The notes: generated by a model from the sequence alone, not told the origin. A DNA stretch of 40,235 nucleotides from Clostridium_AB sp036639235 (GCF_036639235.1 NZ_JAVWJB010000016.1:1-40235); one strand, 5' to 3'. Numbered from the stretch's first letter, positions 1 to 8,371 are shown. Numbers and translations are program-made.

Positions 1-1232
1 TTAATCCATATTTCGAAAATGATCTTATATTATCTGGGGTTTTTATATTAACAGCATGGACTCTGGGGTTTTATGTAAAAATCGAGGGTGAGCATATTAA
101 AATGCTTGAAAGTCTTGTTAATTTTGATAGCCTAACAGAGGTATATAACCATAGATATTTTCATGTTGCACTTAAGGAAAATATTAAGTTAAGTAAGAAA
201 ATAAAAAAGCCAGTAGCATTACTATTTTTAGATATAGATTATTTTAAGCACTATAACGACTTATACGGTCATCAAGAGGGAGATGAGGTTCTTCGTAAAT
301 TAGGTAAGATACTAAAGGAATGTGTTAAAGATTCAGGGGTTGTTTCTAGATATGGTGGAGAAGAGTTTGGAGTAATTCTTCCAAGTTCAGATGAGGCAAG
401 GGCTTTAGAAGTTGCTGAAAAAATAAGGGTAACAATTGAATCAACTTATTTTAATGGTCAGGAAAATCAACCTAATGGAAATTTAACAGCATCTATTGGA
501 GTATCAGTATATCCTACTAAAGCGGAAACTGATGTTGAACTTATTAAGAGTGCAGATGATGCGCTTTATAGGGCTAAATTCTTTAAGAAGAATCGTGTTG
601 AAAGTTATATTTCAATACTTGAAGAGATTAGAGGAAATATTGATGAAAAGCATGTTGAAATACTTACATCAATTAAAACATTAATAAGTGTTATTAATGC
701 TAAGGATAGATATACTTTCGGTCATACTGAAAGGGTAGTTATTTATAGTAGATTAATTGCAGACAAGCTTAGGTTGTCACAAGAAGAAAAAAATACATTA
801 ATATATGGTGCATATATGCACGATATTGGAAAGATTAGTATTCCTAAGGAAGTGCTTATTAAGAAGATGCCACTTGAAAAAGAGGAGTGGGAGATGCTTA
901 AGGGACATCCAGAAAGTGGAGTTGAGATAATTAAGGGAGTAGAGGCTTTAAAAGATGTTATTCCGTTAATTCTACATCATCATGAGAGATATGATGGTAG
1001 TGGATATCCAAGTTCATTATCAGGTGAAGATATTCCATATCTTTCAAGGGTACTTACTGTTGTTGACAGTTTTGATGCGATGACATCTAATAGACCATAC
1101 AATAAGTGTAAAAGTTTTGAGGAGGCTATTGATGAGTTAAGAATTTGCAGCGGTAAACAGTTTGATCCTGATGTGGTAGAGTTATTTATAGAGGTTTTAA
1201 GTGAATATAAGGGAGATTTCCATAAATATTAA
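1..1232 (+). CDS. Membrane-anchored GGDEF + HD-GYP cyclic-di-GMP protein (5' end outside window)
   Basis: The frame is open from base 3, so the ATG at 102 is internal. The visible upstream part encodes a hydrophobic stretch (LILSGVFILTAWTLGFYV), probably the last membrane helix of a sensor region. A diguanylate cyclase domain follows: counting from Met at 102, LFLDIDYFKHYND at 41-53 and the GGEEF signature at 85-89. The usual RxxD inhibitory site before GGEEF is absent (KDSG in its place). An HD-GYP phosphodiesterase domain fills about 180-370, with FGHTERV, HDIGK, HHHERYDGSGYP all intact. Both active sites look complete, so by family knowledge the protein could both make and degrade c-di-GMP in the cytoplasm under control of the missing N-terminal region. 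It ends at a bidirectional terminator shared with speB. Domain calls are secure; net activity is unknown. Confidence 0.93.
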   Translation, partial: NPYFENDLILSGVFILTAWTLGFYVKIEGEHIKMLESLVNFDSLTEVYNHRYFHVALKENIKLSKKIKKPVALLFLDIDYFKHYNDLYGHQEGDEVLRKLGKILKECVKDSGVVSRYGGEEFGVILPSSDEARALEVAEKIRVTIESTYFNGQENQPNGNLTASIGVSVYPTKAETDVELIKSADDALYRAKFFKKNRVESYISILEEIRGNIDEKHVEILTSIKTLISVINAKDRYTFGHTERVVIYSRLIADKLRLSQEEKNTLIYGAYMHDIGKISIPKEVLIKKMPLEKEEWEMLKGHPESGVEIIKGVEALKDVIPLILHHHERYDGSGYPSSLSGEDIPYLSRVLTVVDSFDAMTSNRPYNKCKSFEEAIDELRICSGKQFDPDVVELFIEVLSEYKGDFHKY

Positions 1233-1270
1233 AAGGTATGAAAGCAAAATTCTTTCATACCTTTTATTTG
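1231..1270. terminator. Bidirectional intrinsic terminator
   Basis: A perfect 14-bp stem (arms 1231-1244 and 1252-1265, AAAAGGTATGAAAG and its complement) with a 7-nt loop lies between convergent genes. A T-rich tail on each side suits termination of both the GGDEF/HD-GYP gene and the speD-speAE-speB operon. Confidence 0.9.
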
Positions 1271-1271
1271 T

Positions 1272-2126
1272 TTATTTAGCAAGTAATAATCCTATTTCAC
1301 GAACCATTTTACAAGCAACTGCAGTTGAGGTACCACTATTATCGTAATGTGGTGATAGTTCAACAATATCGGCACCTACTAAGTTTAGATTTTTTAAGTA
1401 GTTTAAGCTATTTAAAAGTTCCTTCATAGTTATTCCACCAGGTTCAGGGGTACCTGTTCCTGAGAATACAGATGGATCTAGTACATCTAAGTCTATAGTT
1501 AAATATACTGGAGAATCTTTAAGTGATTCACATATTTCATCAAGGGTATTAAGGTCAAACTTATTCATATATGTATGAGAATTAGACCATATAAACTCTT
1601 CACGTGTTCCAGACCTTATTCCAAACTGAAATACACGGTTATCTCCAAGAATATCATGTGCCCTTCTAATAACAGTAGCATGGGATAAGCTTTCACCTAA
1701 ATATTCGTTACGAAGATCTGTATGTGCATCAAAATGAATAATATGAAGGTTTTTATATTTATTAGCTAAGCTTTCTATAACAGGAAGGGAAACTAAATGT
1801 TCCCCACCTATCATAAAAGGCTTTTTATTATCATTTATTATTTTTTCAGTTGTTAAAAATAGCTCATTTAGTGCTTTTTGAGTATTTCCAAATGGAAGAT
1901 CAACATCACCTATATCAGATATTGAAAAGTCTTCAACATCTAAATCAAGATAAGGTGAATAGGTTTCAATGCCAAATGATTCACTTCTAATAATAGAAGG
2001 TGCAAATCTAGTACCTGGTCTAAAACTTGTTGTTCCATCAAATGGGGCACCAAACATAACTACAGTTGATTCTTCATAATTTGATTCAAAGCCTATAAAA
2101 TTTGTATTTTTGTAAGTGTTATGCAT
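1272..2126 (-). CDS. speB: Agmatinase-family ureohydrolase
   Basis: Arginase/agmatinase fold enzyme of 284 aa. The binuclear manganese ligands are visible in GGEH, DAHTD and DLDVLDP. By family it hydrolyses agmatine to putrescine and urea; aminopropylagmatine is an alternative substrate (see finding). I place the start at ATG 2126 (MHNTYKNTN) because AAGGAAG sits 9 nt upstream and this ATG overlaps the stop of the upstream gene by 8 nt, a typical translational-coupling arrangement; an in-frame ATG at 2147 lacks such a site. It is the last gene of the operon speD, decarboxylase-speE fusion, speB, which ends at the terminator at 1231-1270. The assignment to ureohydrolase is secure; agmatine as substrate is inferred from operon context. 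Confidence 0.93.
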   Translation of the reverse strand: MHNTYKNTNFIGFESNYEESTVVMFGAPFDGTTSFRPGTRFAPSIIRSESFGIETYSPYLDLDVEDFSISDIGDVDLPFGNTQKALNELFLTTEKIINDNKKPFMIGGEHLVSLPVIESLANKYKNLHIIHFDAHTDLRNEYLGESLSHATVIRRAHDILGDNRVFQFGIRSGTREEFIWSNSHTYMNKFDLNTLDEICESLKDSPVYLTIDLDVLDPSVFSGTGTPEPGGITMKELLNSLNYLKNLNLVGADIVELSPHYDNSGTSTAVACKMVREIGLLLAK

Positions 2127-4443
2127 TATTAAGTTCTTCCTTAACATAGCTTGGAAGCATAAAGCACCCTGTATGCAGGTCTGTATTATAATACTTTGTC
2201 TTAATTCCGAGGCTATTCCATTGATCGGCTTTTAAATCATTTATTGGGTGGAACTTTTTAGATGCAAATCCAAATAGCCAGTGTCCTGATGGGTATGTTG
2301 GCATGTGGAATTGATACACCTGTGCAACTGGGAAAGTCTCTTTAATTTTAAGGTGAGCCCTTTTCATCTCGTTAGAGTAACTTGAGTAATATGGACTTTC
2401 ATGTTGGTTAATTAGAATACCATCATCCTTAAGAACTCTCTTACAGTTGTTGTAGAAGTTATAAGTAAATAATCCTTCCCCAGGTCCTATTGGGTCTGTA
2501 GAATCTACTAGAATTAAATCATATGTACAATCCTTTGATTCTTGAACAAACTTAAGGCCATCTTCAAAGTGAAGTGTAAGACGCTCATCTTCAAGTTTAG
2601 ATGCAGTTATCGGAAGATATTTTTGACAAAGTCTAACAACCCTTTCATCAATTTCTACCATATCTACATGTTTAACATTAGGATATCTTAAAACCTCACG
2701 GGCAGTTCCACCGTCTCCACCACCAATTATTAAAACATTTTCAATTGATGGGTTAACTGCCATCGGTATATGTGTAATCATATCGTGGTAAATAAATTCG
2801 TCCTTTTCTGTAACCATCATTAGTCCATCAAGGGTAAAGAATCTACCAAATGTATCACTTTCAAAGAAATCTATTTGTTGAAACTCTGATTTTTCAGAGT
2901 GTATATGTTCTTTAACTTTAATAGAGAACTTAGTATCTTCCTGGTGGTTCTCTGTGTACCATAAATCTATCATATTTGCCTCCTTAGCATTTTCAAGTAC
3001 TTGAATCATTAATGGGTTATCATCCTCGTTAAGAGTAATAGTCCCCTCATCTTGTAAATAAAGATAGTGATCTATAAACTCCTTTGTTATTTGCTCTCCA
3101 GGAATTATAAGTGGAATACCAGGAGGGTATACCATTATAGACTCCCCAGCAATAAGATGTTCAGCTTCCTTAACATTAATAAGTTTTTTAGGGTGATAAT
3201 AAGCGTCCCTAGGAGTAAGAAGCATCTTAGGCTTTTTAAGGCTTGATAACACATCCCTTTCTAGGGGAAGGTTTGTCCCATAGAATCTTTTACTTATGTC
3301 CTTTAGTGAATTTAATAGCTTGTTAATTGTTTCTTCAGTGTCTCCAAATGAAACAATAGCTAATACAACATTTGGTTCAGCAAGTTCCATTTGAACTGAA
3401 TATTCACTAGCAAGTAGGTCATAAATATAAAATCCAGATAATCCAAGTTCATTTACTTTAATAAGAATTTTTAAGTCGTCATAATCATAAACACCTTCGC
3501 GTCCTATATATGAATTACGCTCAATACATGAAATTCCAGGTATTTTATTTATTTCAGACTTAGCATATCTTGTTAACTGAAGAAGTTTAGAAAGTCTAAT
3601 ATCTCCTTCAACTGCTAACATCTTTCTAGCAACATCAATTGAGCTCATAAGTAAATATGAGGCGGATGTTGTTTGAAGTAAATTAATAGTAGACCTAACC
3701 TTATGTTTTGGTATAATGCCTTCGTTGTGAAGTAGAGCAGAAGACTGGGTAAAAGAACCACCAGTTTTATGCATACTAACAGTTACAAGATCAGCACCTA
3801 GGCAGGTAGCACTACTTGGAAGATCCCCTTGAAAAGAGAAGTGGGCTCCGTGTGCTTGGTCCACAAGAACAGGAATATTTCTACTATGTGAAATCTCTAT
3901 TATCTTTTCAAGGTTCGATGTTGCACCAAAATATGTTGGGTGAATAACAAGTACTGCCTTAATATCGTCATAAAGGTCAAGAGCATGGGATACAGCCTCA
4001 GGGGTTACCCCGTTTACTATACCGTACTCACTATCGATTATAGGCTCTATAAATATTGGTTTTGCACCAGAAAGTATTAGAGCATTAATAGCTGACTTAT
4101 GAACGTTTCTTGGAAGGAGCACCTTATCACCATGGTTTAGTGCAGACATAAGCATATATTGAACGCCTGATGTAGAGCCATTTACAAGCATAAATGCATT
4201 AGAGCATTTATAAGCATCAGCAAGTAGCATCTCGGACTCTTTAATAACACCTGTTGGGTTAGAAAGGTTGTCTACAGTTTTAGATGAATTAACATCAAAT
4301 TTAAATATCATATCTCCAAGTGAAGACTTAATATCTGTTAAATAACTACTACGCTTATGGCCTGGTACATCAAAGCAGGTAACTTCCTTATTTGCATATT
4401 CTAAAACTTTTGTAAAAAGAGGTGTTAAGGTTTGTTTATTCAT
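2119..4443 (-). CDS. Fused Orn/Lys/Arg decarboxylase (arginine decarboxylase-like) - spermidine synthase
   Basis: One uninterrupted 774-aa frame joins two enzymes. Residues 1 to about 490 are a PLP-dependent decarboxylase of the aspartate-aminotransferase fold (Bacillus SpeA/YaaO type): DVPGHKR at 25-31, cofactor-contacting VDQAHGAH at 194-201, Schiff-base lysine 226 in SMHKTGGS, and a C-terminal small domain with YPPGIPLIIPGE near 439-450. Residues 491-774 are a full spermidine synthase: EFIYHDMITHIP (549-560), decarboxy-SAM loop GGGDGG (574-579), VEID (E598) and catalytic Asp in DSTDPIGPGE (647-656). Both halves have family-normal length and intact motifs, so this is a real fusion, not a frameshift. 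speD upstream supplies decarboxy-SAM and speB downstream acts on agmatine, so arginine is the likely substrate. Start ATG 4443 overlaps the speD stop by 8 nt. Confidence 0.95.
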   Translation of the reverse strand: MNKQTLTPLFTKVLEYANKEVTCFDVPGHKRSSYLTDIKSSLGDMIFKFDVNSSKTVDNLSNPTGVIKESEMLLADAYKCSNAFMLVNGSTSGVQYMLMSALNHGDKVLLPRNVHKSAINALILSGAKPIFIEPIIDSEYGIVNGVTPEAVSHALDLYDDIKAVLVIHPTYFGATSNLEKIIEISHSRNIPVLVDQAHGAHFSFQGDLPSSATCLGADLVTVSMHKTGGSFTQSSALLHNEGIIPKHKVRSTINLLQTTSASYLLMSSIDVARKMLAVEGDIRLSKLLQLTRYAKSEINKIPGISCIERNSYIGREGVYDYDDLKILIKVNELGLSGFYIYDLLASEYSVQMELAEPNVVLAIVSFGDTEETINKLLNSLKDISKRFYGTNLPLERDVLSSLKKPKMLLTPRDAYYHPKKLINVKEAEHLIAGESIMVYPPGIPLIIPGEQITKEFIDHYLYLQDEGTITLNEDDNPLMIQVLENAKEANMIDLWYTENHQEDTKFSIKVKEHIHSEKSEFQQIDFFESDTFGRFFTLDGLMMVTEKDEFIYHDMITHIPMAVNPSIENVLIIGGGDGGTAREVLRYPNVKHVDMVEIDERVVRLCQKYLPITASKLEDERLTLHFEDGLKFVQESKDCTYDLILVDSTDPIGPGEGLFTYNFYNNCKRVLKDDGILINQHESPYYSSYSNEMKRAHLKIKETFPVAQVYQFHMPTYPSGHWLFGFASKKFHPINDLKADQWNSLGIKTKYYNTDLHTGCFMLPSYVKEELNNA

Positions 4444-5281
4444 AGCTGTCGTATTCCTCGATAGCTGTCATAGCCTCTTCAACATTAGTTCCGTAGAATA
4501 TTTCGTCCATTTCTTTCTTTAGCTTTTTTACTATCATCTTTGCCTCACCTGGATGCAGGTCATCCTTGGTGTAACCAAATAAATAATTATCTAAATCAAA
4601 ATTCCTTAGCTTACATTTTGTATGAAAGATGTTTTCTTGATATACATTAACATCAATCATATTGTACATGTTTCTAATATGATTTGGGATAAAGTTTTGT
4701 ATAGAATCAATTTTATGATCTATAAATAACTTTTCTCCGCCTATATCTCGAGTAAATCCTCTAACACGGTAATCAATTGTCATTATGTCAGAGTCAAATG
4801 AGTGGATTAGATAGTTAAGAGCCTTTAGTGGAGAAATTTCACCACAAGTAGATACATCAATATCTGCTCTAAATGTACTAATTCCTTCATATGGATGGTA
4901 CTCCGGATATGTATGAACAGTTATATGGCTTTTATCAAGATGTGCAAGCACTATATCTGGAAGTGGTCCAGGTGATGCTGTTGTTGCACATGCTGTCATA
5001 TTTTCAACAGGCCCCTCAGAAATAAGAATGGTAACACTAGCGCCCTGAGGGTCATAGTCTTGTTTAGCAATGTTTAATACATTAGCCCCAATTATTTCTG
5101 TAACATTTGTTAGAATCGCTGTAAGCCTATCAGCACTGTACTGTTCATCAATGTACTCTATGTATGCATTTCTATCTACATCAGTCTTTGTGTAGCAAAT
5201 GTCATACATGTTAAAACTTAAGGTTTTTGTTAGGTTGTTAAACCCATGTAATTTTAGTTTATTTGGTTGAGTTTCTTTCAT
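4436..5281 (-). CDS. speD: S-adenosylmethionine decarboxylase proenzyme, E. coli SpeD type
   Basis: 281 aa, closely resembling the long proteobacterial SpeD class: LKLHGFNNLTK at the N-terminus, AHLDKSHI with the self-cleavage site between Lys117 and Ser118 (Ser becomes the pyruvoyl group), and DVSTCGEISPLKALNYL with the catalytic Cys146. It makes decarboxylated SAM, the aminopropyl donor for the spermidine synthase encoded by the next gene. Start at ATG 5281 gives the N-terminus expected from E. coli (MKKLKLHGF) plus a few residues; the best ribosome site (AAAGGAG) is about 15 nt upstream, longer than normal. It is the first gene of the polyamine operon. Confidence 0.95.
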   Translation of the reverse strand: MKETQPNKLKLHGFNNLTKTLSFNMYDICYTKTDVDRNAYIEYIDEQYSADRLTAILTNVTEIIGANVLNIAKQDYDPQGASVTILISEGPVENMTACATTASPGPLPDIVLAHLDKSHITVHTYPEYHPYEGISTFRADIDVSTCGEISPLKALNYLIHSFDSDIMTIDYRVRGFTRDIGGEKLFIDHKIDSIQNFIPNHIRNMYNMIDVNVYQENIFHTKCKLRNFDLDNYLFGYTKDDLHPGEAKMIVKKLKKEMDEIFYGTNVEEAMTAIEEYDSYE

Positions 5282-5344
5282 TTCTTTTCTATCAATCTCC
5301 TTTATTGTGGAATGTGAAATTTATTGATGTAAATTTCTGATGTT

Positions 5345-5373
5345 ATTATAAGGTAATGTGGTTGTAAATACAA
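5345..5373 (-). promoter_or_regulatory. Candidate promoter of the polyamine operon
   Basis: On the minus strand a perfect TATAAT lies at 5350-5345, with TTGTAT 17 nt upstream (5373-5368), about 65 nt before speD. The -35 matches only its TTG half. The rest of the 266-nt divergent spacer to 5547 shows no other structure I can defend. Confidence 0.45.
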
Positions 5374-5472
5374 TGTTTTTAGTATAAAAATGCTAATTAT
5401 GTCTATGTTTAACGAAAAATAGAATGAATACTATTAATATATATTGTTTTTTTATAAATATTATACAATGGT

Positions 5473-5501
5473 TTTATAGGAATTAAATCTTATGTTATAA
5501 T
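5473..5501 (+). promoter_or_regulatory. Candidate promoter of the 141-aa protein gene
   Basis: TTTATA (5473-5478), 17-nt spacer, perfect TATAAT (5496-5501). The predicted start point is about 40 nt before the ATG at 5548. Confidence 0.5.
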
Positions 5502-5547
5502 GATAATATTGCATATATGGCAAAATTTTTTTAAGGTGAGTAAGTAT

Positions 5548-5973
5548 ATGAGATTTTTAGGTGTAGAAAAAGCGATAGTTAAAATAGATAAGGATATTAG
5601 TGCTTTAAAGATTGCAAAGAAGTATCTATCTAATAAGGAAGAAATAGATGAGGTTCAACAGGACTTTAATTGTAAGAGACAAGAGTTAGTGCAGGAACTA
5701 TATAGTGAAGATAGTTTATCATATATTCAATGTGTTGATATGCTAGATGATTTAATGGGAAGAAAGCTTAATGCTGATGAGCAGAAGGATGTATTAGGTA
5801 TCATTAAGGAGTGTTTTGGACGTGAATGTGCAGAGGCTAGCAAAATAGGAAATGGACTAAATGCTTGGCTTAAGAAATTAAATATAGATTATACTTGGGA
5901 AGAAAATGGTAGTGAATGGCCGAGTTTAATCCTAAATGATTTCGGGGTATTTAATAATATTCAACTAGACTAA
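5548..5973 (+). CDS. Unrecognised 141-aa cytoplasmic protein
   Basis: I do not recognise the family. The start is set at ATG 5548 (MRFLGVEKAIVKIDKD) because AAGGTGAG lies 7 nt upstream; an earlier in-frame ATG at 5500 has no ribosome site and sits on the -10 element. The protein is highly charged and predicted largely helical, with no signal peptide or membrane segment. Two cysteines lie close together in KECFGRECAEASK. The last third contains NAWLKKLNIDYTWEENGSEWPSL, suggesting a small alpha/beta cap. It is transcribed alone, from its own promoter to a strong terminator, divergent from the polyamine operon, which might hint at co-regulation but is weak evidence. Confidence 0.8.
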   Translation: MRFLGVEKAIVKIDKDISALKIAKKYLSNKEEIDEVQQDFNCKRQELVQELYSEDSLSYIQCVDMLDDLMGRKLNADEQKDVLGIIKECFGRECAEASKIGNGLNAWLKKLNIDYTWEENGSEWPSLILNDFGVFNNIQLD

Positions 5974-5980
5974 TATTTAT

Positions 5981-6017
5981 AAAAATCCACTTTAACCTTT
6001 AGGTTAAAGTGGATTTT
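5981..6017 (+). terminator. Intrinsic terminator
   Basis: Near-perfect hairpin with arms AAAATCCACTTTAACC and complement, short TTTA loop, followed by TTTTTT. It closes the 141-aa gene; its symmetric A-rich 5' flank could also work on the other strand. Confidence 0.9.
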
Positions 6018-6032
6018 TTGCTTGAACCCTTA

Positions 6033-6050
6033 TATATTCTTTTGAATATA
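6033..6050. repeat. Small inverted repeat before the cysteine desulfurase gene
   Basis: Perfect 7-bp arms TATATTC and GAATATA around TTTT, ending 8 nt before the ribosome site of the next gene. It could be an operator or a leader hairpin; AT-rich composition makes chance plausible. Confidence 0.3.
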
Positions 6051-6073
6051 TTATTATGAAGGGGGTTTTGAGA

Positions 6074-7342
6074 ATGGTAGAGAAGAATTATAGAAAACTA
6101 TTTGCAGGTATAAATACACCAATAGCACTTGAAAGTGGAGAGTGCATTATACCAATAAACTTTGATAATGCTGCAACTACACCGCCTTTTAAGTGCGTAA
6201 ATAATAGTATTATGGAAAATATACTTATGTATGGTTCAATAGGTAGGGGGAAAGGTCAAAAATCAGAATACTGTAGTTACGCATACGAGGAATCTAGGGA
6301 ATTTGTATTAGATTTTTTAAATATTAAAAGAAAAGACCTGTACTCTGTTGTATATGTAAAAAACACCACAGAGGGAATTAACTTACTAGCTAAGGCATTA
6401 ATTAAGAAGAAAGATGATATTATTGTTACATCTAGAATGGAACATCATGCAAACGACCTACCATGGAGACGTGAGGGAACTGTTAAGTATATAGAGGTTG
6501 ATGATAGAGGAAAACTTGATATTTGTAGTTTAGAGAAGCTATTTAAAAAATACAAGGGAAAAATTAAGGTTTTAAGTATAACAGGTGCATCTAATGTTAC
6601 AGGATATATAACAAATATTGAGTCACTTGCTAGTATTGCACATAGTTATGGAGCTAAAATAGTAGTAGATGCAGCACAGCTTATTGCACATAGGAAGATT
6701 TCAATGGAACATATAGATTTTATTGTTTTTTCAGCACATAAAATGTATGCACCATTTGGAAGTGGAGCAGTAGTTGGACTTACAAATGATTTGAATAGTG
6801 CAGACCCTTTAATAGTAGGTGGCGGTGCTGTTGAGTATGTTTTAGATGAAGACGTGTACTGGGATAGAGAAGTATCAAAGTGTGAGGCAGGTACCCCTAA
6901 CTTTTTAGGAGTAATGGGGCTTATTAGTGCAATGAAGTCCTTAGTAAGTGTGGGATTTGATAATATAGAAAAACATGAAAATAAAATGAGGGAATATGCT
7001 ATAAGAAAAATGGAAAATATGAATAGAATTATTCTATATGGAGATTCTAAGGAGAAAAGTAGACTCGGAGTAATACCTTTTAATATTGATGGAATCGGAC
7101 ATGATTTAGTAGCACAAAAACTTGCTGATTACAGAGGGGTTTTTGTTAGACATGGTGGATTCTGTGCCCATCCATATGTAAGAAGGCTTTTATCAGTTGA
7201 TAATGATGCAGCATATCATTATTTCCTAAAAGGAGAAGCTATGCCAGGAATGGTTAGAGCTAGTTTTGGATTATATAATACAATTGACGAAATTGACGAA
7301 TTTATAGAGGTACTAAACAAAATACTTCAAAGACATGGATAA
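6074..7342 (+). CDS. SufS/CsdA-type cysteine desulfurase-like aminotransferase class V
   Basis: PLP-dependent class V aminotransferase fold, 422 aa from ATG 6074, chosen because AAGGGGG (6059-6065) is 8 nt upstream; an ATG at 6056 has no ribosome site. Features: FDNAATTPP (30-38), cofactor-stacking His in MEHHAN (122-127), VVDAAQ (197-202), Schiff-base Lys223 in SAHKMYAPFGSG, and a cysteine (Cys364) in RHGGFCAHP at the position of the persulfide cysteine of group II desulfurases. By family it removes sulfur or selenium from cysteine or selenocysteine as alanine is released. No SufU, SufBCD or IscU gene adjoins it, so it is not in an Fe-S assembly operon and its acceptor is unknown. It is monocistronic between two terminators. 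Confidence 0.85.
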   Translation: MVEKNYRKLFAGINTPIALESGECIIPINFDNAATTPPFKCVNNSIMENILMYGSIGRGKGQKSEYCSYAYEESREFVLDFLNIKRKDLYSVVYVKNTTEGINLLAKALIKKKDDIIVTSRMEHHANDLPWRREGTVKYIEVDDRGKLDICSLEKLFKKYKGKIKVLSITGASNVTGYITNIESLASIAHSYGAKIVVDAAQLIAHRKISMEHIDFIVFSAHKMYAPFGSGAVVGLTNDLNSADPLIVGGGAVEYVLDEDVYWDREVSKCEAGTPNFLGVMGLISAMKSLVSVGFDNIEKHENKMREYAIRKMENMNRIILYGDSKEKSRLGVIPFNIDGIGHDLVAQKLADYRGVFVRHGGFCAHPYVRRLLSVDNDAAYHYFLKGEAMPGMVRASFGLYNTIDEIDEFIEVLNKILQRHG

Positions 7343-7358
7343 ATAAGATATATAAACA

Positions 7359-7388
7359 AAAAAAGTGCTGCATTACAGCACTTTTTTG
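7359..7388. terminator. Bidirectional intrinsic terminator
   Basis: Arms AAAAAAGTGCTG (7359-7370) and CAGCACTTTTTT (7376-7387) with a 5-nt loop between the convergent desulfurase and DUF1002 genes; A-rich and T-rich flanks serve both strands. Confidence 0.92.
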
Positions 7389-7390
7389 TT

Positions 7391-8266
7391 TTAGTTGAAA
7401 AGTGAGTTTATCCAGTTAGTGAAATTTGAGAAAAACTCTTTAACGCTAGCAAAGAAGCCTTGTGCTTCATCAGAGTTTAGGGTATCCTTAAGTACATTTG
7501 AAACTTCATTTAACTGATCTTTAATTTTGTTAAAATCAATGTCTAGTGAATTAATTTTATCCATTAGACCGGTGATTTTGTCTATTTCCTCAGCTGACAA
7601 ATTAATATTGTTATTATTTATTACATTAACGATAATATTTTTAATTTCTTCTTCAGTTTGAGGATTTGCCTTTAACACCTCAGTTTTTACTTCATTAATA
7701 AGGTTTGCGGCCTCATCTTGTCCAATTTTATCACCTAAATTTCCAGTTACTACAATTTCTTCGTTTGCAGCTTCTTTTTTATCTTCAGAGATTTTTTCTC
7801 CACCCTTACTATTTTCAAATCCCTTAAGAATTCCAGTAAGTGCAGCAGTACCTGACACATTAAAAGGGGCACTTGCTTTAACTACTGCATTTTCTACACC
7901 AGCAGTTATCAGGGCGTTTTTAATCATCCCATCTGTTACCCAGTGAATATTTTCAGTAGTAACATCTAGTCCACCAGATGAAGTAGGTTCAACATATGAA
8001 CATGAAATTGATTTAGTTCCTATTTGCTTTGCAGTAGCAATATCTTTTAGGTACTTATCTTCTTCTTTTTTAGTAACTTCTAATATATTAGCATCCTTTT
8101 TAGTAACACCAAAATGCTTAAGCATTTGCTGCTTTTGTTCATTTGAAAGGTCAGCACCTAGTGTTACAACTTTAAAAGAATCTGCAAATGCTAACTTACT
8201 AGTTAATGGCAGAATAAAAATAGCCATAGTAAGTATAGTAACAAATAATTTTAATGACTTTTTCAT
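7391..8266 (-). CDS. Secreted DUF1002-family protein (YpuA-like)
   Basis: 291 aa beginning with a clear Sec signal peptide: MKKSLKLF, a hydrophobic core (FVTILTMAIFILPLTS) and a likely cleavage after AFA near residue 28. The mature N-terminus FKVVTLGADLSNEQKQQMLKHFG and the later IGTKSISCSYVEP and GTAALTGILKGFE blocks are typical of DUF1002, a Gram-positive exported family of unknown function. The C-terminal 130 residues are helical, rich in Asn, Glu and Lys. Ribosome site AAAGGAG 7 nt before ATG 8266. An extended -10 (TGATATAAT) lies 55-65 nt upstream. It is transcribed alone. The family match is from memory of its sequence hallmarks; no function can be stated. Confidence 0.85.
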   Translation of the reverse strand: MKKSLKLFVTILTMAIFILPLTSKLAFADSFKVVTLGADLSNEQKQQMLKHFGVTKKDANILEVTKKEEDKYLKDIATAKQIGTKSISCSYVEPTSSGGLDVTTENIHWVTDGMIKNALITAGVENAVVKASAPFNVSGTAALTGILKGFENSKGGEKISEDKKEAANEEIVVTGNLGDKIGQDEAANLINEVKTEVLKANPQTEEEIKNIIVNVINNNNINLSAEEIDKITGLMDKINSLDIDFNKIKDQLNEVSNVLKDTLNSDEAQGFFASVKEFFSNFTNWINSLFN

Positions 8267-8321
8267 ACTTATTCTCCTTTTTTAATGTAAAAATGTTATG
8301 ATTTTCTTAATTTACATATGT

Positions 8322-8330
8322 ATTATATCA
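8322..8330 (-). promoter_or_regulatory. Extended -10 promoter of the DUF1002 gene
   Basis: On the minus strand TGATATAAT, a perfect -10 with the TGn extension; no convincing -35 is present at 16-18 nt. Confidence 0.5.
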
Positions 8331-8371
8331 TAAGTTATAAACAAAAATGTTTATAAAAAGTTACATAGATT

